Below, piece after piece: positions 8,800 through 17,383 of a stretch of 64,000 nucleotides of DNA. The stretch is from Microvirga sp. SRT01 (GTDB taxonomy: Bacteria; Pseudomonadota; Alphaproteobacteria; Sphingomonadales; Sphingomonadaceae): assembly GCA_018139225.1 (NCBI GenBank), contig JAGSNX010000001.1, forward strand, positions 620,001 through 684,000, given 5' to 3'. The first letter of the stretch is position 1; each line of letters begins with the position of its first letter. The notes beneath the pieces are model-generated. The model had not been told where the DNA came from. It saw only the letters and a list, made by a program, of their open reading frames with translations, and did no database searches. The position numbers and the translations under genes are program-made.

Positions 8800-9705
8800 T
8801 CAATCCGAGTGATGGGCCTTGCTCGAAATCCGTGCCGACGCGAACGCTGTGAAACCGCGGACGATCCCAAGTAGGCGAAAGGTGTGGAAAAAACGGACGG
8901 ATGAAAAAGGGCGCTCACCGCCGCCCAGTTCTGCGACGGCGCTCCACACATCGCCCCATATCGCTCTGGCGATCCGGGAACCGTCGAACAGGTACTTCGC
9001 GTAGAGCGCACCGTCGCCGAACGCATAGCCGGCCAGCAGCTGGCGGAGCGTCTCGGCGGATCGCCGGCCATGATGATGCGCGACGACGAAATACGGATCG
9101 TATCGCACCGGTATGTCGTGGCGCAGGGCGCGAATTACGAAATCCGTGTCCTCCGCGGCGCGAAATCGCCCGCCCGCGCCGAACCGCTCATCGAAAGACC
9201 CGATGCGCGCCACCACATCGCGCGTGAAGGCAAGGTTCGCACCCATGACGAAGCCGTTCGGAAAGCGATTGCGCGGCGCTCCCATGGCGTAGTCTTCCAG
9301 TTTGATCGTCACGGCCAGGTCGTCAGGATCGCCGAGCAGGATGCGACCGCCGATGACCACCGGCGATGGAGCTTGGTCAAAGCGCGCGACCAGCATCGCG
9401 AAGAAACCCGCGTCGAGCACGCAGTCGTCGTCCGTCATCGCGACGATATCTCCGCGCACTCGTGACAGTCCGGCATTACGCGCGCGTGCCAGTCCTGGTC
9501 GGGGTTCGTCGACGACCGTGACCGGAAAGCACTGCCGGGAACGCCACGCCGCCAGACGCGTGAGCGTGTCGTCGGACGATCCGTTGTCCACGACGACCAC
9601 CTCGAAGGCATCGAACCCGGCCGCCGCCCGCGTGATCGAGGTCAGCAAGCGGTCGAGCGATGCGCCGCGATCGCGCGTGCAGACGAGGAGGCTGACCTGG
9701 ATCAT
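8800..9705 (-). CDS. family 2 glycosyltransferase
   Basis: This 301-residue GT-A-fold glycosyltransferase begins IQVSLLVCTRDRGASLDRLL. It has the VVVDNGSSDDT nucleotide-sugar motif near residue 45, a metal-binding TDDDC (DXD-type) near 97, and an acceptor-side AAEDTDF (ED) motif near 205. It is probably cytoplasmic or membrane-peripheral. Its ATG overlaps the stop of the upstream pyruvyltransferase-like gene by four bases (ATGA). It is the last gene of a six-gene operon. Donor and acceptor sugars are unknown. Confidence 0.88.
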   Translation of the reverse strand: MIQVSLLVCTRDRGASLDRLLTSITRAAAGFDAFEVVVVDNGSSDDTLTRLAAWRSRQCFPVTVVDEPRPGLARARNAGLSRVRGDIVAMTDDDCVLDAGFFAMLVARFDQAPSPVVIGGRILLGDPDDLAVTIKLEDYAMGAPRNRFPNGFVMGANLAFTRDVVARIGSFDERFGAGGRFRAAEDTDFVIRALRHDIPVRYDPYFVVAHHHGRRSAETLRQLLAGYAFGDGALYAKYLFDGSRIARAIWGDVWSAVAELGGGERPFSSVRFFHTFRLLGIVRGFTAFASARISSKAHHSD

Positions 9706-10607
9706 CGCACCCGTTGCAATAGCTGTGGCGATCCTCTGGTCCACGCCTCGATATAGGAGGAGAGCTTCCCGTATTCGTTGTCGAGCGCGATGTGCGGGAT
9801 ATCGAGGAGGACCGCCAGGATGTGGGCATGCAGGCGGTCGGTGACGATCCGACGCCCCCTCGACAGGGTCGCCAGCCCGCGCTCCACGCGGGCGGTGGCC
9901 AACGCGAAACAATAGTCGGCGAGCGGTTGTCCCGATCGGGCGAGCGGCAGCACTCCGTCGTCAAGCCAGTCGACGATCACCCGGTCATCGCAGTCGCCCA
10001 TGATCGCGGCATCGTGGATCACGCGCTCGTCGTCCGTCCGCATCAGCATCAGCAGGTCGCAATGCGGTTCCGCTCGCGGCTGTCGGCCCAGCGCAAAGGC
10101 GCTGTCCGGGGCAAGATCGGACGGGCAGCCCCAGTGACGCCGGGCGGTCGACAGGCTGGGGCGGTCACGAAGATAAAGATGGAAGGCGGGGTGCGCGGCG
10201 ACCGCCTCCGCGAATGTCTCCATGCCCCCCGGAGCACGGAAGTGAACCGACTGAGGCAATTGCACGATGCTGCGATCGCGAACGTCGCGCAGTACGCGCT
10301 CGCGGAAACGTTGGTGATGGGGCCAGATGTCGCCGAGATTGCCGCCGCCGTGCAGGAACAGCACCCCCGCGGGGCTCGCCGCCCGAAACGCGCCCAGATC
10401 GAACCCGTCCCAAGTTGCGACATAATCGGGATCGCGGCCGGTAACCGATCGCAGCATCCGGATCTCGCCGAGCCAGATCGCACTGTCACCGACGTTGGCA
10501 TGGTCGGGGAAGTCGATCAGCGCATAGCGATCGCCCGGGCCAACATGACGGCGATACAGGGCCAGCAAGGCGGCCTGCTGCTTCACGACGACATCGTTCC
10601 CGCTCAT
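9702..10607 (-). CDS. polysaccharide pyruvyl transferase family protein
   Basis: This 301-residue member of the polysaccharide pyruvyltransferase family (CsaB/WcaK/ExoV-type) carries the motifs FPDHANVGDSAIW near residue 35, VLFLHGGGNLGDIWP near 83 and RRIVTDRLHAHILA near 260. The family usually transfers a pyruvyl ketal from phosphoenolpyruvate to a sugar, although some members act differently. The ATG overlaps the upstream gene by four bases. Its presence suggests that the operon's product carries a pyruvylated, negatively charged sugar. Confidence 0.87.
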   Translation of the reverse strand: MSGNDVVVKQQAALLALYRRHVGPGDRYALIDFPDHANVGDSAIWLGEIRMLRSVTGRDPDYVATWDGFDLGAFRAASPAGVLFLHGGGNLGDIWPHHQRFRERVLRDVRDRSIVQLPQSVHFRAPGGMETFAEAVAAHPAFHLYLRDRPSLSTARRHWGCPSDLAPDSAFALGRQPRAEPHCDLLMLMRTDDERVIHDAAIMGDCDDRVIVDWLDDGVLPLARSGQPLADYCFALATARVERGLATLSRGRRIVTDRLHAHILAVLLDIPHIALDNEYGKLSSYIEAWTRGSPQLLQRVR

Positions 10608-11671
10608 GCTGCCGAGGCGGTGGCGGAACCGACCTCCCGGTAGAGGTGCTCGCAGCGGTCGAGCCACCGGTCGCGAGTGAACAGCCGTTCCACCCGGTTT
10701 CGTGGCACGGTTCGCGGTATCGCCACGGCGTCGGCGATGACGTCGGCTAGCGCTTCCCACTCGTCGGGAGGCGCGAAACGTCCGGCTTCGCCCACGACCT
10801 CCCGCGCTGCGCCACGATCGAACGCGGCGACGGGCAAGCCGCAGGCCATCGCCTCGATCGCCACGAGACCGAAGGGTTCATCCCAGCGCGGCGTGAAGAG
10901 GAACACCGCCGCCCGACCGAGTTCGGCGGCCAGTGCCTCCCCCTGCACATGGCCGCCGTAGACGATCGTCGGCCCGAGCAACGGTTCGACTTCCGCAGCC
11001 CAGTAATCGCGGTCCTCGATCGAACCGAACATGATGAGCGGCACGCCAGCGCGCAACGCCGCCTTCGCGGCGAGGTGCGTGCCCTTGTTCGGGGTGATCC
11101 GGCCGCACCAGATCGCGCCGCCGCCGCCGTCGCCATAGGGCCATGCCGCAGGATCGATCCCGTTATGCAGCACCGACACCTGCGGCGGCGCACCGTCCGG
11201 AAACCAGGCCCGCAACTGGGTGTGCGACGTCACGGTCAGCCGGTGGGTCGACGTCGGGCTGGCCTTCACGAACCAGTGCAGCGCGTCATAGGGCGGGACG
11301 TGCAGCGAGGTGACGGTCGGAACGCGTGCGGTGCGGGCCGGCTCGATCGGGAAACGATGCAGGCTGTTGTTGTGAACGACGTCGAAGCCGCCACGCGCTA
11401 TCCGGTCGCACGCGGCGGCGTAGCCGGCGTCGACATGCGCGATCAGCGGTGCCGACCCGCGATGCTCCGCCCAGGGAAAGGTGCGCTCGTAATGTTCGGC
11501 CAGGACCGGATCGAGCGTGAAGCGCGGATCGCTGTCGCCCGACGCGAACAGCACGACCTCGTGTCCGCGGGCCATGAGGCCGTCGGCGAGATACCAGCTG
11601 TGCGACTCCATGCCGCCCATGAATGGTTGCGCGATGCGCTGGCGGACATGGGCGAGCAGCGCGATTTTCAC
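10604..11671 (-). CDS. family 4 glycosyltransferase
   Basis: This 355-residue GT-B-fold enzyme starts at a GTG (VKIALLAHVRQR) that overlaps the previous gene by four bases. The N-terminal domain has the GGMESHSWYLADGL acceptor-side glycine motif. The C-terminal domain has CGRITPNKGTHLA and the EPFGLVAIEAMACGLPV segment with the family's E-x7-E signature. In sequence style it is close to retaining GT4 enzymes of polysaccharide and glycolipid clusters. It is the fourth gene of the operon. The donor is unknown. Confidence 0.9.
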   Translation of the reverse strand: MKIALLAHVRQRIAQPFMGGMESHSWYLADGLMARGHEVVLFASGDSDPRFTLDPVLAEHYERTFPWAEHRGSAPLIAHVDAGYAAACDRIARGGFDVVHNNSLHRFPIEPARTARVPTVTSLHVPPYDALHWFVKASPTSTHRLTVTSHTQLRAWFPDGAPPQVSVLHNGIDPAAWPYGDGGGGAIWCGRITPNKGTHLAAKAALRAGVPLIMFGSIEDRDYWAAEVEPLLGPTIVYGGHVQGEALAAELGRAAVFLFTPRWDEPFGLVAIEAMACGLPVAAFDRGAAREVVGEAGRFAPPDEWEALADVIADAVAIPRTVPRNRVERLFTRDRWLDRCEHLYREVGSATASAA

Positions 11672-12588
11672 GCGGCGACACGCTCCGACGACGCCGGTCG
11701 CGCCTCCAGCACGCGGATGACGCTGGCGGTGTTGGCATAGGGTTGATGGCTCTGCTGCCCCGTCAGCGCGAGGTCGTCGGCATCGGGTCGACGCAGAATT
11801 TGGATGGGGCGACCCTCGGCATCGTCGATAAGACCCATCAGGCGGAAGGCGTAGAGCCAATGCCCCATCGTCCGGTAGCCCCAGCGCGCCTCGAACAGTT
11901 CGGCGTTGCGGACGACGCTGTCGAGGTGATGGACCGGGGGCATATGGTGGGGGTGATACTGGTGGTGCGACAGTCCGCCCTTGATCCAGGCGATCGGCAC
12001 GCCTGCCGTGTCGAGCACCTTGCCGAAGTCGGTATCCTCGCCCCCATATCCGCAATACCCCTCATGAAAGCCGCCGACGGCCATGAACGTCGCGCGGGTC
12101 ATCGCGAAGTTGAGCGACCAGAAGCAACGGTAGTCGTTGCAGAGTTCGATGCCATCGGCGGGCGGGCCGCGCCGGTCGGAATGACGGATGGCGACGGCGT
12201 CGAAATCCTCGCTGCGCCAGTCGCCGGTGTTGGCACCGCCGGGCAGGTACAGGACTTCGCCCATTAGTAGTCCGTCGAGTTCCTGGAGGCGGCGCGCATA
12301 ATCGGCGATCAGCGACGGGGCCGGAATGCAATCCATGTCCAAAAAGACGAGCTGATCGCCGATCGCCGCACGCGCGGCGGCATTGCGCGCCGCAGCCAGC
12401 GGCAGGTCCGTGCCTGCGATCATCAGTTGGCGGATCGGGAACGTGGCCGTCGGCAGGTCGTAGGCGACGTCCTGCATCACGGCGACGATCAGCTCGACCG
12501 GGGCAAGGGTCTGGCGGGTCAGGCCGATGACGAGATTGCGGAGGTGATCGGGCCGGCCGCCGGCCAGCGTAACGACGGAAACGGTCAT
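11668..12588 (-). CDS. family 2 glycosyltransferase with galactosyltransferase-type C-terminus
   Basis: This 306-residue GT-A enzyme starts TVSVVTLAGGRPDHLRNL and has FLDMDCIPAP as its DXD-type metal site near residue 90. GGFHEGYCGYGGEDTDFG near 190 is the galactosyltransferase-type C-terminal motif. The ATG at 12588 leaves a 13-base gap after the upstream gene; a longer in-frame start at 12630 would overlap that gene instead. Its stop overlaps the GTG of the next glycosyltransferase. The substrate is unknown. Confidence 0.88.
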   Translation of the reverse strand: MTVSVVTLAGGRPDHLRNLVIGLTRQTLAPVELIVAVMQDVAYDLPTATFPIRQLMIAGTDLPLAAARNAAARAAIGDQLVFLDMDCIPAPSLIADYARRLQELDGLLMGEVLYLPGGANTGDWRSEDFDAVAIRHSDRRGPPADGIELCNDYRCFWSLNFAMTRATFMAVGGFHEGYCGYGGEDTDFGKVLDTAGVPIAWIKGGLSHHQYHPHHMPPVHHLDSVVRNAELFEARWGYRTMGHWLYAFRLMGLIDDAEGRPIQILRRPDADDLALTGQQSHQPYANTASVIRVLEARPASSERVAA

Positions 12589-12601
12589 GGGCAGGCTCCG
12601 G

Positions 12602-13750
12602 TCAGATCGATGGAAGTTGGTCAGTTGCAACCGGACCGGCGACGGGACGCACGGTCGGCCACAATCGCGCTGCCAGCTCCTCCAGCCAGCGAGCGACGTC
12701 GGCGGCGGGCGCGTCGGCGATCATCGCCTGCTGACGAGCGGGTCGATGCATCGCCAAAGCCTCGTCGATCGCATGCCCCCACGCACCGGCAGACGACGGC
12801 AGATACGGTCGGACGCGGGCGACGCCCGCTGCGGCCAGTGCCTGCGCCTTGCGATGCTGCTCGTCGAAATAGCGCCATTCCGGCACCGCCAGCCAGGGGC
12901 GTGCCGCGGCGAGGATCTGCTGACAGGTGGTGTTGCCGGTGGAGGCGATCACGAGGTCCGCCGCCGCGACATAGTCGGTGGCATCGTCCACCCAGCCGCG
13001 ATGTTCGATGTTGGCGGGCTCCGTCGCATGCCAGTCGCGGACGACCGGACCGATCGTGATCCAGCGCGCGGCGGGACGGCTGCGTGCGCCGACGCCGAGT
13101 GGTGCCTGTGCGAAGCCGCTACCGCCACCGCCGGCCATGACCAGGATCATCTCCTCATCCGCGGCGACGCCGATCCGCTGGCGTGCAAGCTCCCGCTCCG
13201 GGATGCGAGTGTCGACCCCCAGTCCACCCGCGAAACAGGTCCGCGACAGCATCGCGCCGTCCCATTCGGGCTGCGCCAGATCGGCGTGAAAAGGGGCTAG
13301 CAACCCCGCGGCACCGTCATAGGCGGCCCGGTGGCCGGCATCGCTCCGATCGCCGTGTTGCAGGACCTTGACATGCGGCACGCTGCAAATGCGAGCGAGT
13401 TGAGCGACTTCGGCCGAAACGTCGCAAATCATCAGGGCAGGATCGGCGTCCGCAAACCACTGCGTCATCGCCGCCATTGCTGTCCGAATACCGGGCCACC
13501 CCAAAGGCGCGCAGTGGAGGGTGGAAGGGGTCGGTACCCAGTCGGCGGTTGCGACTTCGTCGCCACATGGCTCGAAAAGAGAGGGGATGCGAACGACGTT
13601 TACTTGCGGCGGCAGCGTCGGAAAGATGTCGTCCCGTGCGGAGAAGATCGTCAGCGGCCGTTCGACGGGCAGCGCATGGGCGATCGCGGCGCAGCGTTCG
13701 GCGTGACCACGCCCTTGATGATGCACGAAATAGCCGAAGGGACGGGTCAT
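12602..13750 (-). CDS. MurG/UGT-like glycosyltransferase
   Basis: This 382-residue GT-B-fold protein begins PFGYFVHHQGRGHAERC, a glycine/histidine N-terminal motif seen in MurG- and UGT-type enzymes. The nucleotide-sugar side has DLVIASTGNTTCQQILAAARP near residue 295 and a conserved PEWRYFDEQHRKAQAL segment. The ATG overlaps the upstream SPS-like gene by four bases. It is the second gene of the operon. The lipid or sugar acceptor cannot be predicted. Confidence 0.85.
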   Translation of the reverse strand: MTRPFGYFVHHQGRGHAERCAAIAHALPVERPLTIFSARDDIFPTLPPQVNVVRIPSLFEPCGDEVATADWVPTPSTLHCAPLGWPGIRTAMAAMTQWFADADPALMICDVSAEVAQLARICSVPHVKVLQHGDRSDAGHRAAYDGAAGLLAPFHADLAQPEWDGAMLSRTCFAGGLGVDTRIPERELARQRIGVAADEEMILVMAGGGGSGFAQAPLGVGARSRPAARWITIGPVVRDWHATEPANIEHRGWVDDATDYVAAADLVIASTGNTTCQQILAAARPWLAVPEWRYFDEQHRKAQALAAAGVARVRPYLPSSAGAWGHAIDEALAMHRPARQQAMIADAPAADVARWLEELAARLWPTVRPVAGPVATDQLPSI

Positions 13751-15765
13751 GCCGCGATCTTCGCGTCGATCGTGATACCCAGCCGTTCCAGTCCCTCCAG
13801 TACGCCCGCCGCATGGTGTCGCTCGGCACGATAGAGGCCGCACCGAGGCGTCAGCGTCGCGAGTTCGTGACCGGCATTGCCGACCACGATCGCCGCGCCG
13901 CACCGTTCCAGCATGTCCAGATCGTTGCCGCTGTCGCCGGCCGCGACGCAATCTGCCAACGTTAGTCCGACGCTGTGCGCATAGGCATCGATCGCAGCTG
14001 CCTTGCCGCCGCCGGGGGCCAAGATGTCGATCAGTCGCCCGTGCGAAAAGATCACATGCGCGGACAGACCGGCCGAGCGAAGCGTATCCCTGATCGCCTC
14101 AGCGTCTTCCGCTGTGCCGAAGAAGCTGAGCTTGTGCGGGCCTGCGGTCGCGGCGGGTTGTGGTGTGATGTCGAGCGGAGCGAGCACCGCACGGACGGCG
14201 GACAGATTCCAGTCGATGTCCAATGTGGCGGCATAATCCGGGCAGGATCGCCAATCACCGCTCGCATCGCGGCGTATGATCCGGGTGCCGACATCGGTGA
14301 TGAACGCGTCCGGGTCTGGAAGCCGCCACTGGGCCAGCACCCGGCGGGCGTCCGCAAATGAGCGACCCGTCGCCACGACGAAAGGCATGTCGTCAGACCG
14401 TCGCCACTGCGCAAAGGCCTCGGCCCCGCGGAGACAGCCGGTCAGCGTGTTGTCGATGTCGCATGCGAGTAGCGAGGGTGGACGGTGCATTCGCCTGCTC
14501 AACCCGGCATAAACGGCGATCGCGCGCTCGGCATATCGCGTCCAGTTGTACAGGCTATGATTCGCGCGGGCCGCGGCGTGGAACCGGGCGTGAAGCGCGG
14601 CGTCGCCGATCACGGTGCGGCAGGCCTCCGAAATCGCCATCGGATCGCGCGGATCGATCACGATGCCGTGGCCGATCGCAGCGACTATCTCGGCCGGCCC
14701 GCCATGCGCCGTCACCACGACGGGCACGCCCGCTTCCGCTGCCTCGATCAGGGTTAATCCGAACGGCTCATGGAACGCGGGATTGACGAATACGCCGCCT
14801 TGCGCAGCTCGCCGATACAGGCCGGCGACATCGGCGGCATCGTGACGCGGGGGTAATGCGACACGCCGGCGCAGCAACGGTGTGTCGCACAGGTCGCGAA
14901 GCTCCCGGCGCACGGTATCTTCTTCAGGCGAAGGGCGGCCATCGTCCTGACCGGCCAGGATCACGAGATTGGCCTGTTCCCGCAGACGAGGGTCGGCAGC
15001 ATAGGCGCGCACCAGTCCCGCCAGGTTCTTCTTGGCGACCGGCCGTGCGATCGCGAGAATGATCGGCAGAGTGGGCCGGTCGAATACCTCGTTCAGGCGA
15101 TCGTCGAGCGTCGACGCGGCGGGGTCGCACTGGCGCTGCGGCACACCGGGTGCGATACAATGGACGGAGCCGCCCGCTTCGACGCCATAGGCACGCACCT
15201 GCCGATCGGCCTCGTCGCGCGTCGACACGATCAACGCGTCCGCTTCAGCGATCGCCTTGGACTCGGCAACGATCCGAGCATTCAACGTGCCGTCGTCGAG
15301 CCCCTGATCCCGCTTGTCGATGGCTAGCGCATGCGGCGTGTAGACGAACGGAATGCCGAAGCGGCGTCGAGCCTCCATCGCGACCTGAGCCGCGTCCGCG
15401 AAATGCGCGTGGATGACGTCGGGCAGTGCCGGAAGCGTTGCCAAGTAGCGGCAAAAGGCACGCATGAACTCCGGAAGTTCCGCCCCGAGAGCTTCCTTTT
15501 CAAGGTAGCGGTCGCTTACCGTCGCGATCCGCCGGATTGCAACGCGGTCGCTGACATATTCACGATCGAGGGCGTGGTTCGCCGGCAGATGCGCCTCGGT
15601 GAATTTCCGGGTCACGATGATCACGTGCGAAGCTGGCGACGACCCCGCCTGGGCTTTTGCGGCTTCCATCACATAGGCTAGGTGCCCGCCAGAGTCAGCT
15701 GTAATGCCAAAATCGAGCGGCGGCGCTTTCAGGCAGCCGCCAAGCGCCATGTGCAATATGAACAA
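13747..15765 (-). CDS. sucrose-phosphate-synthase-like glycosyltransferase fused to HAD phosphatase
   Basis: This 672-residue two-domain protein joins a GT4 domain (about 1-425) to a HAD-IIB phosphatase (about 430-672). The N-terminus (LDFGITADSGGHLAYVMEAA) matches the ADTGGQ region of sucrose-phosphate synthases. HEPFGLTLIEA carries the E-x7-E motif (Glu333, Glu341). The HAD half has DIDNT (Asp436, Asp438) and GDSGNDLDML, as in sucrose-phosphate phosphatase. Cyanobacterial SPS proteins show the same fusion. Here it heads a glycosyltransferase operon and not a sucrose locus, so the product may be another phosphorylated disaccharide that is then dephosphorylated. That is inference. Confidence 0.87.
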   Translation of the reverse strand: MFILHMALGGCLKAPPLDFGITADSGGHLAYVMEAAKAQAGSSPASHVIIVTRKFTEAHLPANHALDREYVSDRVAIRRIATVSDRYLEKEALGAELPEFMRAFCRYLATLPALPDVIHAHFADAAQVAMEARRRFGIPFVYTPHALAIDKRDQGLDDGTLNARIVAESKAIAEADALIVSTRDEADRQVRAYGVEAGGSVHCIAPGVPQRQCDPAASTLDDRLNEVFDRPTLPIILAIARPVAKKNLAGLVRAYAADPRLREQANLVILAGQDDGRPSPEEDTVRRELRDLCDTPLLRRRVALPPRHDAADVAGLYRRAAQGGVFVNPAFHEPFGLTLIEAAEAGVPVVVTAHGGPAEIVAAIGHGIVIDPRDPMAISEACRTVIGDAALHARFHAAARANHSLYNWTRYAERAIAVYAGLSRRMHRPPSLLACDIDNTLTGCLRGAEAFAQWRRSDDMPFVVATGRSFADARRVLAQWRLPDPDAFITDVGTRIIRRDASGDWRSCPDYAATLDIDWNLSAVRAVLAPLDITPQPAATAGPHKLSFFGTAEDAEAIRDTLRSAGLSAHVIFSHGRLIDILAPGGGKAAAIDAYAHSVGLTLADCVAAGDSGNDLDMLERCGAAIVVGNAGHELATLTPRCGLYRAERHHAAGVLEGLERLGITIDAKIAA

Positions 15766-16117
15766 GCTACCCCCGCAACGTTAGCGAGCCGAAACGATCC
15801 ACGTTAGACAAGTTTCCAGTCGAACCTCATCGTTTTTGATCCATGTGAATTTCGGTCGATCGGAATGGACCTGTTTGCCGACACGTTCGCAAGGCCTCCG
15901 CCGGAACGTATCAAGAACAAGATTGCAGGAGCGCTTCACCAGCTTCGATTGTGCGGCAACGATCCAATGCCGGACATTCGCGAGCTCTTTGTTGCTTCCG
16001 AAGATCCGCCGTCCGTTCACCTCGTCCCGATGCCTGCCGTGTTGGCCAGGCGCGGGGCCGCGCTGGGTTGGATGCTTGTCACGGCGACCCGAACCTCATG
16101 CTGCGCGGTGCATCATC
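15766..16117. other. 352-bp region without a confident gene
   Basis: This spacer lies upstream of the glycosyltransferase operon (reading left) and of the aldo/keto reductase pseudogene (reading right), so it probably contains the operon promoter. Open frames on both strands, including one from 15865 on the plus strand, have no start-site support or recognisable domain. Local sequence is less GC-rich than the flanking genes. I see no RNA gene or clear repeat. Confidence 0.5.
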
Positions 16118-16577
16118 ATGACGACGATCGCTTTACCCAACGGCACCATGGTCCCCGCACTAGGCCAAGGCACATGGAATATGGCGGAGGACGCTTATCG
16201 CCATGCCGATGAAATCACGGCGTTGCGCACTGAAATCAATTTCGGAATGACGGTGATAGACAGCGCAAAAATGTATGTGGACAGCGAGTGCGAGCGGCTC
16301 GTTGGGCACGCGATCGCCAGGCGCCGGCAGGACGTGTTCCTCGTCAGCAAAGCCTATCCCCAGAACGCCTCACGTGCGCGATTGCCGAATGCATGCGAAG
16401 CGAGCCTGCGTCGCCTCAGCACCGATCGGCTCGACTCTATCTGCTGCACTGGCGCGGAGCGGTTCCGCTAGCCGACACCATCAAGGCGATGCAGGGGCTG
16501 GTCGACGCGAGCAAGATCCTGCGCTGGGGCGTCAGCAACCTCGATACCGACGTTGCGAAATTGTGGAAGGCATCGGA
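16118..16577 (+). pseudogene. aldo/keto reductase, frameshifted and truncated
   Basis: The frame starts TTIALPNGTMVPALGQGTWN and includes the AKR catalytic surroundings VIDSAKMY (Asp/Tyr) and VFLVSKAYP (Lys). At about 16434 a base is missing, since GACTCTATCTG stands where GACCTCTATCTG would read DLYLL. The protein then continues in another frame as [20 protein letters not shown] and [12 protein letters not shown]. It stops making sense at about 16577, immediately before a recombinase start codon. Roughly the last 40% of the enzyme is missing. The gene is broken twice and is probably dead. Confidence 0.82.
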
Positions 16578-16579
16578 TC

Positions 16580-17254
16580 ATGTGCAAGGTTGTCGCCTAC
16601 TACCGGGTCTCTACGGATGCCCAAGGGCGATCTGGACTAGGCCTGGAGGAGCAGCCGGGGGCGGTAGGCACGCTGTGCCGCAGCCAAGGGTGGCATATCG
16701 CAGCCGAGTTCACCGCGGTCGAGAGCGGCAAGCGCGACGACCGCCCGCAACTGGAGGCCGCTAAGCACCGCGCGAAGGTCACTGGGGCGGTCCTGGTGGT
16801 TGCCAAGCTAGACCGCCTCTCGCGCAACGTCGCGTTCCTGGCGTCCCTTCAGGATAGCGGAACGCGCTTCCTAGCTGCTGACATGCCGGAGGCGAACGAA
16901 CTCACCGTCCACATTATGGCTGCCGTGGCGCAAGCAGAGCGCAAAGCCATCGGCTTGCGGACCCGAGAGGCGTTGGCGGCTGCGAAGGCGCGTGGGGCTA
17001 AGCTAGGAAACCCTAATGGCGCTACGTCATTGCGACGCGCCGCAAAAGGCAACGGAGCGGCGGTGGCTGCAATCCAGTCCGCAGCGGAAGATCGTGCAGC
17101 AGACATTGCGCCAATCCTCCCAGACATTCGAGGGTCGGGAGTCGTTTCGCTGCCAGCCATAGCGAAAGAGCTGAACGCGCGTGGAATCGTGACTCCGCGT
17201 GGCGGAACTTGGCATCCATCGTCAGTTCGCAACCTCTTTGCGCGTCTAAGTTGA
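16580..17254 (+). CDS. serine recombinase (resolvase/invertase family)
   Basis: This 224-residue protein has the serine-recombinase N-terminal domain. The nucleophile is in YYRVSTDAQ (Ser10), followed by [19 protein letters not shown] and the [21 protein letters not shown] helix. The C-terminal part ([21 protein letters not shown], then [13 protein letters not shown]) looks like a DNA-binding recombinase tail. The ATG at 16580 lies directly at the point where aldo/keto reductase homology stops, so the recombinase appears to sit at the left end of an inserted segment. It may catalyse excision or inversion of that segment; its site is not identified. Confidence 0.88.
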   Translation: MCKVVAYYRVSTDAQGRSGLGLEEQPGAVGTLCRSQGWHIAAEFTAVESGKRDDRPQLEAAKHRAKVTGAVLVVAKLDRLSRNVAFLASLQDSGTRFLAADMPEANELTVHIMAAVAQAERKAIGLRTREALAAAKARGAKLGNPNGATSLRRAAKGNGAAVAAIQSAAEDRAADIAPILPDIRGSGVVSLPAIAKELNARGIVTPRGGTWHPSSVRNLFARLS

Positions 17255-17340
17255 ACGCCTCCACGTCACTCCCAGCCGGAAAAGCTCGTCTGCCTGCCCT
17301 GCATTTATCGATCTCCAATCAGGTCGTCGCTATTGCGGTA

Positions 17341-17355
17341 ACGGTACCAGACCGT
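17341..17355. promoter_or_regulatory. short inverted repeat upstream of the ParA-like gene
   Basis: ACGGT-ACCAG-ACCGT forms a 5-bp dyad 28 bases upstream of the TTG start of the ParA-like gene. It could be an autoregulatory operator, as ParA-type ATPases often control their own transcription. The match is short and could be chance. Confidence 0.25.
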
Positions 17356-17383
17356 AAGCTGGCATCGAAATCGGAGAACAGTC

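Noticed and set aside
13747..15765. A true sucrose biosynthesis locus
   Set aside because: The fusion resembles SPS/SPP, but the substrate loop differs (ITADSGGH) and all neighbours are glycan-type transferases, so sucrose was not assigned as the product.
15865..16212. A plus-strand ORF upstream of the aldo/keto reductase remnant (LFADTFARPPPERIKNKIAG start)
   Set aside because: The first 50 residues look somewhat protein-like, but the rest runs through the start of the reductase frame. There is no ribosome-binding site and no known domain, so it is at most a gene fragment.
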